This document shows positions 12,426 through 24,518 of a stretch of 64,000 bases of DNA, one piece after another. The stretch is from Bradysia coprophila (Eukaryota > Arthropoda > Insecta > Diptera > Sciaridae). Numbering within the stretch: position 1 is the stretch's first letter; the number at the start of each line of letters is the position of its first letter. The notes under the pieces are model-generated. The model saw only the letters and a program-made list of their open reading frames with translations. It had not been told where the DNA came from and made no database searches. Both the position numbers and the translations under genes were made by a program. Location: the NCBI RefSeq assembly GCF_014529535.1, contig NW_023503941.1:158645-222644 (forward strand), read 5' to 3'.

Positions 12426-15400
12426 ATGGACGAACTAAATGAGTACTTGGCTGCGGCTTCAGAGATACAGAGAAGTAAGCAAATTGATCATAATTGTGAT
12501 TGTTCTATATTTAAATTAATAAATTGTCATCGGTAGACCGATTATATTTTGTCACGTTCAAGAACAACTATCGACCTCACAACACATCGAACACTCTTTA
12601 CTTTACCATTGATGAGGAATTCCACTATGAAAACTTCTTCCATGACTTCGGACCGTTGGACATTTGTATGCTGTACTATTACTGTAACAGGTTAAACGAA
12701 TTTTTGGCCGATCGCAGTCACGCAAAGAAAAAAATTATTCACTACACATCGTCGACCGAGGAGAAGCGACTCAATGCAGCCTATTTAATCGGTTCTTTTG
12801 CGGTAAAATTAGCTAGTTCACGCCGAACAAACGCTTAACTAAGTGATGTCCGTCTACATTCACAGATCGTCTACTTGAATCGTACTCCAGATGAGGTGTA
12901 TAGACTGTTGACCGTTGGAAAAATTCCGCCATACATTCGATTCTGTGATGCTTCGTCCATTTCATCCACGTACAAAATATCGTTGCTGGATTGTCTCAAT
13001 GCCGTTTACAAAGGAATGAAAGCCGGTTTCTTCAACTTCGATGACTTTGACAACAAAAAGTATTGCTACTACGAAATGGTCGAAAATGGGGATCTGAATT
13101 GGATTTTGCCGGACAAATTTCTTGCCTTCTGTGGACCGCACAACGAGAAAAAGGTGAAAAACGGTTACATCTACCACGAACCGGAAAAGTATCTGGACTA
13201 TTTTCGTCTTCATAATGTAACAACGGTCATCCGGTTGAATGTCAAAATGTACGACGCACACCGATTTGTGCAACATGGCTTTGACCACAAAGAATTGTAC
13301 TTTGTTGACGGAACTACACCGACTGATCACATTTTAAAACAATTTTTGAACATCTGTGAAACGACCGGTGGTGCTGTGGCCGTTCATTGCAAAGGTAATG
13401 CTAATTAGAAATGTAATTTCACATAGCGGACTTGTATTAAATCAAAGACAAATAAATAAATTCTTCAGCCGGACTTGGCAGGACTGGAACATTAATTGGA
13501 GCGTATATCATGAAGCATTACAAATTTAGTGCACTTGAAGCTATCGCTTGGCTCCGACTGTGTCGGCCCGGTTCGGTCATTGCACATCAGCAACAGTGGC
13601 TTGAAGAGTAAAACATTTTTCTGTTATTAATTCGAGCAACGGATCAACGAATTGTCTTTGTATGTTGTTTTAGTAAACAGATGTGGCTCTGGGACGAGGG
13701 TGAACAGTATCGCAAAAAACGAAATATCATCAACACTCCCGTACACACTTACGGCATTTATAGCATTAAAAAAATGAAACTGAACGCCAACAACACCGTC
13801 AATCGCAATTCGTTGCATGTATTAAAGAGAAACAGCGTTCTTAAGGATCGGGTTCAAAAGGCATCACGCAGGCTGGATAATATGAAATTAACCGACGATG
13901 ATGCACCGAAAAATTCGTCTAAGAAGCAAAATAACATGCTTCCAAAGCCGTCGATGAAAAATTGTAATGGTTCAATCACCGACAACAGTGAAGTGTTGTC
14001 GGCGCTGCTGCTACATCACGAACAGACAAATGTCTGCGCACTAGACAAAAACCAGTTGAGCAACTCCGAGAGTGGACTCTCATTGAAATCATGTTGCCGA
14101 GATGAAAATAGAAGCAGTTCGACCGTTGACGCAAAAGAGGATATTTCCAGTGAAGTAGCTAACGACTTAAAGTCGATCAAATTGGTTGGTCGCGACGAGG
14201 AGAATAATAGGATAAGACGTGTTAATGTTGTGAGCGAAGAAAATGGTGAGCCAATTGGAACACAGGGCGATCAATTGAATAAGATTAAGGCGATGCGACG
14301 ACGTCATTCCAGATCGGTTAACTTGTCAACGTCACTGTAAGTTTCTCATATATTTCCTTTGCTTATCTGCTGTCGTAATTACTAAAGCCGTTTCTAACAA
14401 TTCAATTTTGGATTCCAAAAGAATCGTAATTCTTCGTGACGTATTTCTGACCCGGACAATTTGCTTAATTTTATTTGGGCATTATCAAATTATGTCTGCA
14501 TGCATTACACATATAGCTCATAGCTTTCTAAAAACAAGGCATCAGAACAGTCGGAGCGTTTGCTGCGACTTAGCCCCGTACGATCCGTAATCCTATTTCG
14601 TCCGTAACCATAATACGTCCGTAGCCGTAATACGCCCGGAACCCTAATACGTCTACAACCCTCTAATGCGTCTGTTACCAAAATGCAAGTCAAGTTGGGC
14701 ATGGTCAAATTTACTGAAAGTGTTCATTTTTAAAATTGCGCATAGCGCAATTACGAAAGCCCGTACGAAGTACCTCTCAAATAAAACCAACAATTTACGA
14801 CATTATTTTATAAACCCAAATTTTTTTGCCAACTTACCATTGGGTTCAATTACCTCTCAAATAAAACAAAAACTAGCAAAATCGGTTGAGATTTACTCGA
14901 TTTATGTGCAAAAAGCACTTAGGGCCGAGTAGCGGCCTTAGTCCAAGGGCGCAAATTTGAAACTTTTTTTGCCATCATTCTATTCGGCATTCAATTATCT
15001 CTCAAATGAAACAAAAACTAGCAAAATCGGATGAGATTTACTCGATTTATGTGCAAAAAACACTTAGGGCCGAGTAGCGGCCTTAGTCCAAGGGCCCAAA
15101 TTTGAAAAATTTTTCGCCACGTTCTTTTCGGTATTCAATTACCTTCCATAAAAAACTAAATCTAGCAAAATCGGATGAGATTTACTCGATTTATGTGCAA
15201 AAAACACTTAGGGCCGAGTAGCGGCCTTAGTCCAAGGGCCCAAATTTTAAACTTCTTTCGCCACGTTCTTTTCGGTATTCAATTACCTTCCATAAAAAAC
15301 TAAATCTAGCAAAATCGGATGAGATTTACTCGATTTATGTGCAAAAAACACTTAGGGCCGAGTAGCGGCCTTAGTCCAAGGGCCCAAATTTGAAACTTTT

Positions 15401-18400
15401 TTTGCCATCATTCTATTCGGTATTCAATTATCTCTCAAATAAAACAAAATCTAGCAAAATCGGATGAGATTTACTCGATTTATGTGCAAAAAACACTTAG
15501 GGCCGAGTAGCGGCCTTAGTCCAAGGGCCCAAATTTGAAACTTTTTTCGCCACGTTCTTTTCGGTATTCAATTACCTTCCATAAAAAACTAAATCTGGCA
15601 AAATCGGGTGAGATTTACTCGATTTATGTGGAAAAAACACTTAGGGCCGAGTAACGACCTTTGAGCCCTCCCAACAAGCTCGCGTTGCATCCTACACAAA
15701 AACAATGTTCAGCAACTTTGTTCTACTCGTCAATACCTTTCATTTGATATATCACAAGCAGCTATTACGTGCGTATTTCGGTAGATATCGTCGAAAGACT
15801 GAAAAACACCTATAGGGCCCTAGCTCTGGAAGGGCCGACCCTACCATGCCCATTTTCGAACTTGACCTTACTTTTGTCGATACCAATCGGGGAAAAAAAG
15901 AATTTTGAAAAAAGGTTGTGATTTGCTCAAGCTAGAGGGGTCACGGACGGACGGACGGACGGACGGACGGACGGACATTTTTTTTATTGCGGATTCGTCA
16001 TCTATGAACATAACCAAAAGCTTTGCCCTTACTGTCTGCTTCCAATTCGACGTGTTACAAACGGCATATTAATCTTATAAGCCCCCAGTACTTCGTACGG
16101 GGCTAAAAATGCGACAATTTGTATGCTCGCTCGTCCCGCTGATTGTTGAATGTCGTTTTGAACCAAAAAACCACTTTTTTATTAGGAACGACCCTTTCTA
16201 CAGACATACTCGGGCGAAATCACAGCCGTTTCGAAATAAAACAAAATTGATGCCAAGTGTGGCTCAATCGCCAACAAAACCTTTGCCTTTGGTTGCCCTT
16301 CTTGACGCAACGGACAATGATGAGAAAACAACAACAATTTCGACCCGAGTGAATCGAATAACTGCGTACAACAAAAGGTAATGTAGAAGGACATTTGCAA
16401 GCAATTCGAAAGATTATTAATTTGTTGATCGTTGTCGAATGAAATCCTAATAATGTTTTCTAGGAAATGTATACTTTCCGCGTTTAAGCTTACTCCCAAC
16501 ATTTGTTGAATTTTATCTCAGAAAAAAAGACTTGAAACCTTGAACTATACTAACTTATTCTGCATCTTAAAACAATTGTAATAGAAACAAAATTACTGTC
16601 ACAGTATTATTTTCCAATTTGGTTTTGTTTATTTCGTTTTCGGTACACAATACACATGTGACGATCGGTGTACTTTAGTACTTATATACTGGTCTAAGAT
16701 GATCGAATAAAAAATGAAGAAATTTTCTTACGGCCTTTTTGCTGGCAAAAGTTTCAGCAAAACGTTTACTAATACTAATGTATGAATTTGTGTCAACACA
16801 ATTTTTTTTGTGTCTCGTGTCCGTATGTAAAACTGAAGAAATCACAAAAATTATTTGTGTCTGGAAATTTGTAAATTTTTTGTGTGAAAATATTATTTGT
16901 GTGGATTTTCCTCAAGCCACAAAACATAGAAAATTAGTTAAAATCGCTGAAAATGAGTAAAATAAATTTCTGCTGTATTTCCACACAGAAAATTAGGGTA
17001 AAAATTTTTGCTCTACTTTTTCTAGTGGCAACTGCCTTTAAGATATAAAATACAAATGTTAATTGAGAAAAGTTTGGAACGTCGAAACTGTGTAAGTTCG
17101 AAGTAATAAATGTTTCAAATCTAAAGCCCAATTCACAGTCGTCCGTTTAGTTCATCCGTGTACTTGACAGATGTGTTCAAACAATAGAATGTAGGCGGAG
17201 TTTACGTAAACGGATGAACATTTGTTGTAAACGGATGAACTTTTCTTCTAAACGGATGAATTTTTTTTTAGACTGAAAGCACCTTAATAGGGGAATTCCG
17301 TTCATTTTATTTATACTGAGTATATCGCGTATATTCTGAGTATATCGCGTATATTCTGAGTATATCGCGTATATTCTGAGTATATCGCGTATATTCTGAG
17401 TATATCGCGTATATTCTGAGTATATCGCGTGTATTCTGAGTATATCGCGTATATTCTGAGTATATCTTCGTATATTCCGTATATCGAGTATAAGTCGCAC
17501 GTGTTTGACAACAGCCACATGTAGAAAAATGAAATTTTTTACGCGATGGATTTCGATCAAACAAAATGTCAGTGTGTTGCTTATGATCTCCGGAGTCTGG
17601 CAAGGTAATTAGTTTTTCAATCGGACTAATATCGGCTGAGCGATAAGACTCTGAAATCATGTGCCAATCACATACAAAAACAAACATTTTCCAAAGTCTT
17701 ATCACAATAGAGATGTGCGGGCCGCCCGAAATTCACCTACCCGACCCGGCCCAGCCAGGCCCGACCGGGCTTGGGTCCGGGTTTCAAAAATTAGTCGGGC
17801 TCGGGCTTCAAAAACAAAGATTCGGGCTGGCCCGAATTAGGTCGACTTTAAAAAAAATGTGAAAACTTAAAGAAAAATGTAAATAAAAATTGCAATACAG
17901 TAAGCTTCCTTTGAAGTTTTCGATAGATTTGTGAGACTACATTCTTATAACGATAGGTAACCAAACGATTTCCACTTATTAGGCGCGCCAATTTTAGGTT
18001 TTTTCGTTCAATAAAAAAGATACGGGCCGAGTCGGGCCAGGCCGGGTTTTACTACAAAATTCTCGGGTCGGGTCGGGCTCGGGCATTAAAAATTAGTCTG
18101 GGCCGGGCTGGGTCGGGTTTTGAAAATAGGTCGGCCCGCACATCTCTATGATCACAAGCTACACACTGGCATGTTGTTTGATCGAAATCCATCGCGTAAA
18201 AAATTTCATTTTTCTACATGTGGCTGTTGTCAAACACGTGCGACTTATTCTCGATATACGGAATATACTCAGAATATAACCGATATACTCAGTATAAATA
18301 AAATGAACGGAATTCCCCTAATGTTAAGTAGTTTATACTAACTATCCCCAACTTATAATAATCAACATTTAGACTTGAAAGCTATCTACCTAAAACGCCT

Positions 18401-21173
18401 ACGCTAATCGAACATTAGATTCGAAATGTTTATTACTTCGAACTTAGTGAGAAAAACGTTCACCGCTTTTCATCGTAAAAAGCGGGATGCAGTTTATGTA
18501 TATTAACTTGTCGAGTCTAAATGTTGATTATACGTTGGGGATGGCAAGAAGGACATTTTTCTCAATTAACAGATGTATTTTATCTTAAAGGCAGTTGCTA
18601 CTAGAAAAAGTAGAGCAAAATTTTGTATCTTTATTTGCTACAATTATAAAAAATTAGAAATTATCACATTTTTGTTTTTTGTAGGATCTGCTATTTCTCG
18701 TCCCACAGGTTCTGACAGCTGTTATATTGAATTACATTTTTGAATTTTTTCCCAGTCGAAAGTTTTGTCGCACACATATAACGAACACTTTACTGGGATA
18801 AAAACCAAAAAACCATTAAATATAAAGACTGTCGAATTTGTGGATCTATGTCGAAAACGAAAATGTGATAATTTGTTAATTTGGTTATCTTATTTTCTCT
18901 TGGAGATCATAGCAGAAATTGATTGAACTCATTTTCAATAATTTCTAAAACTCTTAGGGATAACACAAACGAGACATTGAAAACGTGTTCTGGTCCTAGT
19001 TTTCATTGACACATGTTGATTGATTTCTATCTTTATTTGACACAAATAATTTTTGTGATTTCCCAAGTCTGGCACAAAAAAAGTTTGTGTTGACACAAAT
19101 TCATACATTAGTAGTAGTAAAAGTTGTGCTGAAACTTTTGCCAGCAAACAGGCCGTAAATTTCTTCACCTCGACAATCCAGCATGGATTTTTGTAAAAGA
19201 TTTACTAAAATTGACGTAGAATTAAAAGGTTTATCAGCAAATTTAATGCACCCTGGTTTGTTAGGAGTGTAGTTTCGTTCACATATCATATTTTCCTCTG
19301 TGTTAGACATTGTTCGAATTTCTGTTTTCTACTTTCCTGTTTATGAAATTCGAAAAGTTAAAATTTTGTTTGCGATTAATCTATGTTTTATTCTTTTTTA
19401 TTTTTGGTTGGCATGCGTTTTTTATAGAGCTGCTGATGCTCTATCATCCCGCAATGTACACAAGCAGCCATGAGCAAAAAGTGTTTGGAGTTTGTAGTTG
19501 GTAGTAATAAAAAAGATTTTGAAATCATTTTCTTGAAATGTGAAGCAATCTTCTTGGTAGGCAATAATCTTTGTGCATCCATTGCTCGTCAAATTCACTA
19601 CTATTCTTTGCTTTAAAAAAAATTAATAGTCGCTTGTGTCATCACACTAACAATTGTCCGTTAATTTCAAGCTTTTATATTTACATCATTTTTGCTTCGA
19701 AAATGTTTTCTCCAACTCTGGGATGTTAAATTTGTAGAAAAAAATATCCTGTGAGAGGTATACGATTCACGGGTTCATTTCATTGTTTAATTTTATTTTG
19801 GAGATTTTGGAGATCGTTAGCACCGAAGCTGACGTAAGTCAAATAATCAACTTGGCGTTGGATAGTTACTTTATAACTGTCTTTAAGTCTGCGCCAAATG
19901 AGTCAAAACCAATTATAAATTCTTGTCCCCACCCCACATCAGCAATATCGCCTCAAAATCTCTCAGTTCATAAGAGGACGAGAGAAAAAACAAGTTGCAT
20001 CGATTTATAATAGCAATCTGGTTGTCAGAGTTACTCATACTTGATCATTGTCGTCCGTATACAATGTATATACAAATAGTGGTTGTTTAGTAATACTAGG
20101 TTAGAAGCTTTAAATAAATTGTAGATATAAGATGGGCATATACTTTTCGTTTACAGCTTCTAGCTTACACAAACTTACTATGAATGTGCTGGGTGTGGGT
20201 ATAATGAAATATGTTCATCAGCATAGTTATAAGAACTCATCTAATCAATTCTATCGTCAAGGCATAGCCCTCTAGCTCTGAAGCACTCACAGAGAACAAA
20301 TTTGGAGTCTACTGAAATCATAGTAGATCCTGTGTTTCTTTCATGCATACAGGAGTCATATTTTCTTTTTGTGAATTATAACACACACGCTTGAGTGTTC
20401 ATGCTTGGAGCTAGAGTCACAATGCCAAATCATCAATATGTTACATTAAAAGTCATTTGAATATTTTTTCATTTCCTGTCCAAAACTATTTTAGAATGGC
20501 GATGCAAATAAGAAAAGTGAAGGAAGTTCCCGCTTCTCAACAATTAAGTAACGCTAACAAAATTAACAACAATAATACTGCACCAAAACACTCTACTAAG
20601 GACGATACTAAGTCTAGTTTTTTGCTGCGACGAAGTAGTCGCATTGATTGTCACCATGGTGGCGAGAAAAAGACCAACTCGAATGTCACAACACCCACAT
20701 CAACAACAACAAGTGCTGAATCTGCAATAACACGAACTCGTATGTACCTGGAACGTCCCGCATTAAAGGGCAGTGGAAATGTAATTTGTCAAATGTCCGA
20801 TGGTTTGTCGCCAATTCAAACCCAAAAGATAAAAGAGAATTTAGACCAACAAATCGGTTCGGACGATAATCGTCATTATCTTTGGGATGCTGTTTTGACT
20901 TCGGATGCTTGTGATGATAGTGTTAATCTAGATCTGGACGTTGCGACTAATAAAACGCGTATCGAAAAGACCAACAGCGTAAAGCGTGGTAAACGTTCAT
21001 TAAGCAGTACACGAGTGGCAAAGGCTAATGAAAAAAACATAAAACGAAAAACGGCGTCTGATTCGAATCAGCAGTTAACATTTGGTGGAAAAGTTGACGA
21101 TGGTTCCAAAAAGGAAACATATGACGGCGGTAAGTCGGATCATCACATGTCGCTCAGGCTACGAAAAAGATAA
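12426..21173 (+). CDS. Cdc14: Dual-specificity phosphatase Cdc14 (7 coding exons)
   Basis: Cdc14 is a proline-directed phosphatase that removes CDK-type phosphates in cell-cycle and cilium/cytoskeleton control. Exons: 12426-12474, 12537-12802, 12866-13394, 13469-13607, 13674-14336, 16186-16377 and 20495-21173. All junctions are GT-AG and keep frame, giving about 838 aa. The N-terminal half matches Cdc14 closely: RLYFVTFKN near the start, [25 protein letters not shown], then [15 protein letters not shown]. The catalytic loop HCKAGLGRTG is split by intron 3; Cys280 and Arg286 form the CX5R site, and the position agrees with the family. [16 protein letters not shown] follows. The tail from about residue 345 is polar and low-complexity, with a [18 protein letters not shown] block as in other Cdc14 proteins, basic clusters and a RLRKR C-terminus. 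The start is the first ATG upstream in frame through exon 1. The last two exon joins rest on phase and splice sites, so they are less certain than the catalytic core. Confidence 0.93.
14542..16106 (+). mobile_element. GGAC-element copy A (CCCCGTACG-ended dispersed repeat)
   Basis: Left part TCAGAACAGTCGG then TTAGCCCCGTACG; right end GTACTTCGTACGGGGCTAA. The same ends occur in opposite orientation at 24519-25765, and related ones at 37934-39180 and 39181-40380. The interior has a 144-bp tandem repeat and a (GGAC)n tract at 15944-15976. No transposase frame is visible, so it is a non-autonomous element of unknown superfamily. Confidence 0.75.
14850..15655 (+). repeat. 144-bp tandem repeat inside GGAC-element A
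   Basis: The motif CACTTAGGGCCGAGTA recurs at about 14916, 15061, 15205, 15349, 15494 and 15638, a spacing of 144-145 bp. About six copies, with the last diverging after CGAGTAACGACC. Confidence 0.9.
17318..17466 (+). repeat. 20-bp tandem repeat in left arm of the inverted repeat
   Basis: About seven copies of GAGTATATCGCGTATATTCT. The matching place in the right arm (about 18250-18290) has only one or two related copies, so the expansion happened in one arm after the palindrome formed. Confidence 0.95.
17708..18148. mobile_element. hAT-like MITE, GC-rich ends, in the palindrome loop
   Basis: Terminal inverted repeats TAGAGATGTGCGGGCCG and CGGCCCGCACATCTCTA are perfect over 17 bp. The flanks TTATCACA and TGATCACA agree at 7 of 8 positions, as expected for an 8-bp target duplication. 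Subterminal GGGCCGGGC/GTCGGGC repeats make it strikingly GC-rich compared with its surroundings. No transposase. Confidence 0.75.
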
Positions 21174-21188
21174 GTGGGTGCGTAGTTC

Positions 21189-21210
21189 AATAAATAAGCC
21201 TATAAATAAA
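21189..21210 (+). terminator. Cdc14 polyadenylation signals
   Basis: AATAAA at 21189-21194 and again at 21205-21210, 16-37 nt after the Cdc14 stop codon. Confidence 0.75.
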
Positions 21211-22131
21211 GTAGGATTCGTACATACACATACACACATCCTCTGAATGTGTTAGCAGCATTTTTTTTTCCCTTAATTTGTTTAGACCACATTTTCTTCG
21301 TCAGAGGACCAGAATCATAATTTTTTAAGAAATTTAAGCTGAAGTCGAAGAGCTTCAATATTGTCGTAAGTTTAGTTTTGTACAGTGTACATGTGCAACT
21401 TAAGTGTAATTTTACTTTTATTATCCAACATTGCAAAAAGTATTTCAGTGCAATAAAGACTGAGTGCAATAGCTGTGTAATAAACCATTGGTAATTTTGT
21501 TTCACATCTTTCATTTTCAATTTTTTAAATCAGCCCTGAAGAGTTTATTTTGCTTTTGAAGGCTCATTGTGAATTGTTTCTATGCACACAGAGACATACA
21601 CCCTCAAGACAATTAACTTAATTTTGTCGAATAAATCGACGACGCATAAATCACATAAAATTTCAGTAATCGTCGATTACTAATCGATGCACACAATGCA
21701 GCACGTTAGGATGGTCTAAATTTGTTTGAAAAATCTTTTGCACTTCCTTTCTTGGGTTCCCTATTGATTCTGAAAGGCCTTTGACTCGTAACGAAGCGAG
21801 TTGTGAATCTAGCTGCAATTAATAGAGGCTGCCTGTAGCTATACAACTTAAGACCAGTCTCTAACTTTTTCCATTAAAGCATCTTAGAAAAAATCAGGTT
21901 TGCTGGAAATTTGCTTGAATGACCGAGATCTTTGAACGAACTCTGAGCGATAAATTTGTGTCAAAATATTTGCAAACGACTCGCATCGCATTCTATATGG
22001 CAAAAGCTTCCAAATGATACAGTACTCATCATACTGGCTATTGTACAAGGTCTGGCAATGCCAAATGCCATATTCAGAGGCATCGGTAAAGGATACATTA
22101 GGGCGATTTTTAAATACTGGATTTTAGTTTA
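21211..22131. other. Intergenic, no gene recognised
   Basis: AT-rich sequence with short meaningless frames. I see no repeat or gene that I can name. Confidence 0.5.
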
Positions 22132-22418
22132 CTTTTGATGATATCTTTCCACCAGAATCCTTTTTCAAAAATGTACGACCGCAATTCCGACCACGAATGT
22201 GGTAGCTTTCAACAGAAAATACATTTGGTTGAAGTAATTTGACCGGCTCTGAGAAACGTGAGCAGTTTATGAAAATTTCGTTAAACTGCTCACTTATCTC
22301 AGAGCTGGTCAAACGACAACAACCAAATGCATTTTCTGTTGAAAGCAACACATTCGTGGTCGGAATTGCGGTCGTACATTTTTGAAAAAGGATTCTGGTG
22401 GAAAGATATTATCAAAAA
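22132..22418. repeat. Palindromic MITE-like element
   Basis: Two arms of about 130 bp. GATATCTTTCCACCAGAATC near 22140 is answered by GATTCTGGTGGAAAGATATT near 22390. The inner part includes ACCGGCTCTGAGAAACGTGA and its imperfect complement. The loop is only about 15-20 nt, so a transcript would fold into a long hairpin. Confidence 0.85.
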
Positions 22419-22689
22419 TGAAATATGAGGCACCCAAATGTAGGCTACAATTTTAGCTAAGTACCGGTGCCCCTTCATCCTGTGATGTCGGGCTACTCAA
22501 AATTTTGGTAAAACATAAAAAACCGGATTTTCTTTAATGTTTTACTTTCGATGGATTAGAATGTCATTTTAGAATTCCATAATAGAAACAGAAGCCTGAT
22601 TTTTGAAACATTTTTCTTTTCTCTATCTGCGCTGACACAACAAGCAAACATTCTTCAATTTTTGTTAAAACAATCTGCTTTCAAAATCG

Positions 22690-22918
22690 CTAGGTGGAGC
22701 CTAAGAAATCAACCAAATAGTACATTTCGTACCTAGGACTAAAAGTCTTTTTTAGTGGGTGACAGGTTTCCAAACAGAGCCGACAGTGAGGTCTGGAATG
22801 AAACACGCTAAAAAAGACTTTTAGTCCGTGGTACGAATAGTGTTTTTCATATTTGACGGAGAAAAAGTGCGACTTTTCGGGTCCTAGGTATGAAAAAGTA
22901 TTTTGGACCACCTAGCAT
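22690..22918. mobile_element. MITE with GCTAGGTGG termini
   Basis: Ends GCTAGGTGG and CCACCTAGC. An inner inverted block, GGACTAAAAGTCTTTTTTAG, is answered by CTAAAAAAGACTTTTAGTCC near 22810. Flanks share ATC on both sides. No coding content. Confidence 0.75.
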
Positions 22919-23379
22919 CACATTGCTCAGACCGAAAACTTGAAAAAATCAGCCTGAAAACGAGGACTCGCCATATGTTGTACTACTTATATTTACACCA
23001 TCTTTAAAACGGAAACATTAATGAAAAAATCATTTTAATTTGCAAACAGAAATAATGATAAATGTTTTCAAAAAAATAAAATTGTAAAGTAATGAAAATC
23101 ATGTATTGTATCACGTCGTATATCATATTGGATCAATACAAATTGAATAGTCTAATTTATTTAGTTAGTCAAAATTTTCACTAATGTCACTCACATTTAA
23201 AATATAAAGAGAAACTCTATAACCCAATATACTAAAGCTCTTAAGAAAACATAAATCCATAAATTGTTTTATTGTACAAAAAGTATAATCAATTAAAATT
23301 CGTACTAAGTAATCAGTTAAACTGAATTCTGTAATGTTTTTTTATTCGACATAACCCACCACTGCTATGCCCTTTACTA
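22919..23379. other. Intergenic, AT-rich
   Basis: Very AT-rich stretch with no recognisable gene or repeat. Confidence 0.5.
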
Positions 23380-23920
23380 AATGTCTTGTGGATATGAAAA
23401 TACTATTTTCATGTGTCGGGGCCGAAAATGGGGGAATTTCGAGATTTTTCTCGGGTTTTCGACCCCTTACATGAAAAATTTTTTGAGTATCTGTTTTGGA
23501 CGATTGATTTTAGGCACTTTCGCATGTAGCCCTCACTTCGTTCGGGCTACAACTCGCGAAATTGCCTTAAAACAATCGTCCAAAACAGATACACAAATAA
23601 CTATTGTATGCATGCTAAGAGGACCGAAAGTAAAGCTGTCAATTCGCGGGCAATTGAATTGACATTTCTTTACTTTCGGTCCTCTTAGCAAGCATACAAG
23701 CATACAATACTACAATAGTTATTTACGTATCGATTGAGTAGGCCGAAAGAGTTACGTATTAAGTTTTGTATGCTTGCTAAGAGGACCGAAAGTAAAGAAA
23801 TGTCAATTAAAGGGGCGAAAGCGCAAGCGAATTGACAGCTTTACTTTCGGTCCTCATAGCAAGCATACAAAACTTAATACGTAACTCTTTCGGCCTACTC
23901 AATCGATACGTAAATAACTA
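23380..23920. repeat. Nested palindromic repeat cluster
   Basis: The block GCTAAGAGGACCGAAAGTAA occurs near 23616 and 23769 and, inverted, near 23671 and 23844. TCTGTTTTGGACGATTG near 23493 is answered by CAATCGTCCAAAACAGA near 23574. CCGAAAGAGTTACGTATTAA near 23741 is answered by TTAATACGTAACTCTTTCGG near 23874. The left part recurs at 27830-27960. Together these make several overlapping hairpins. Confidence 0.85.
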
Positions 23921-24096
23921 CAGTGAGCCTAAAAAGTTTGGAAACATATAAGAGCAATGTAAACAAAAGAACAATAGATAAGAAGATACTAGAACAATAG
24001 AAGCAGGTTTATACAATGTCTATTGTTCTATTGTATTCACGTCTGTTGTTCTTTTGTTCAAATTCTTATATGTTTCCAAACTTTTATTGTTCACTG
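23921..24096. mobile_element. Tc1/mariner-type MITE (CAGTG ends, TA target site)
   Basis: Starts CAGTGAGC and ends GTTCACTG, with TA on both sides. Inner arms AAAGTTTGGAAACATATAAG and TTATATGTTTCCAAACTTTT. At 176 bp it cannot encode a transposase. It sits next to and interrupts the surrounding repeat cluster. Confidence 0.75.
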
Positions 24097-24330
24097 TATT
24101 ACTTACTACATGCGTCGAAAACCGTACTTTTCATGTTACAAGCACTACTTTCGACGCCCTCAGCATGTAAAATCCATTACATAACCCGTGATAAAAATGA
24201 AAAGTCTCGTTTTCGTGTGATTATTGACCTCGGCTTCGCCTCCGATCAACAAAATTCACACAAAAACTCTACTTTTCATCTTTTTATCCCTAGTTTTTCG
24301 AATTTTACGGTTGTTTCCTCTTTTTGGTAG
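24097..24330 (-). repeat. Repeat related to 27960-28150 in opposite orientation
   Basis: AACCGTACTTTTCATGTT...GCATGTAAAATCCATTAC here matches the reverse complement of 28060-28150. The short frame across it is not a gene. Confidence 0.7.
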
Positions 24331-24518
24331 CCAGTGTCAGGCACTGTAGGTTTGCAAAACAAATATTGAGCAAAACTGAGAAGGACAAGCTTCGTTATTG
24401 ACATGATTTTAACATCTGTTACAGTGCTGACCTCAAACTTTTAATTCTGATTGATTACTTATTATTTATGTAAACGTTTTGCGTAATCCAATTGTGACCC
24501 AGTTTATTGCGCTGGTTC

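Larger units (their letters stand above)
14337..16185 (+). other. Cdc14 intron 5
   Basis: Starts GTAAGT and ends TTATTAG. Nearly all of it is one repeat element, described separately. The phase (2) is preserved on both sides. Confidence 0.8.
16714..19168. repeat. ~2.5 kb nested inverted repeat (foldback element)
   Basis: The left arm starts TGAAGAAATT...CGGCC and includes GCTGGCAAAAGTTTCAGCA (from 16740). The right arm carries the reverse complement up to about 19168. Further matching blocks occur inward: GCTCTACTTTTTCTAGT (about 17010 and the complement near 18605), GGGGAATTCCGTTCATTTTA (17290 and the complement near 18300), and the stretch around TTTCGATCAAACAA (17550 and the complement near 18180). 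The arms are thus roughly 1 kb each with gaps, separated by a MITE at the centre. Confidence 0.85.
16378..20494 (+). other. Cdc14 intron 6
   Basis: About 4.1 kb, the largest intron of the gene. It starts GTAATG after AACAAAAG and ends CTATTTTAG. It holds the 2.5 kb inverted repeat at 16714-19168. From 19169 to 20494 I see only AT-rich sequence without recognisable features. Confidence 0.75.

Noticed and set aside
12962..13330. 122-codon minus-strand frame opposite Cdc14 exon 3
   Set aside because: Antisense shadow of a clearly conserved coding exon.
17177..17705. Minus-strand frames with a repeated [19 protein letters not shown] pattern
   Set aside because: Produced by the 20-bp tandem repeat read in three frames; no start context or family resemblance.
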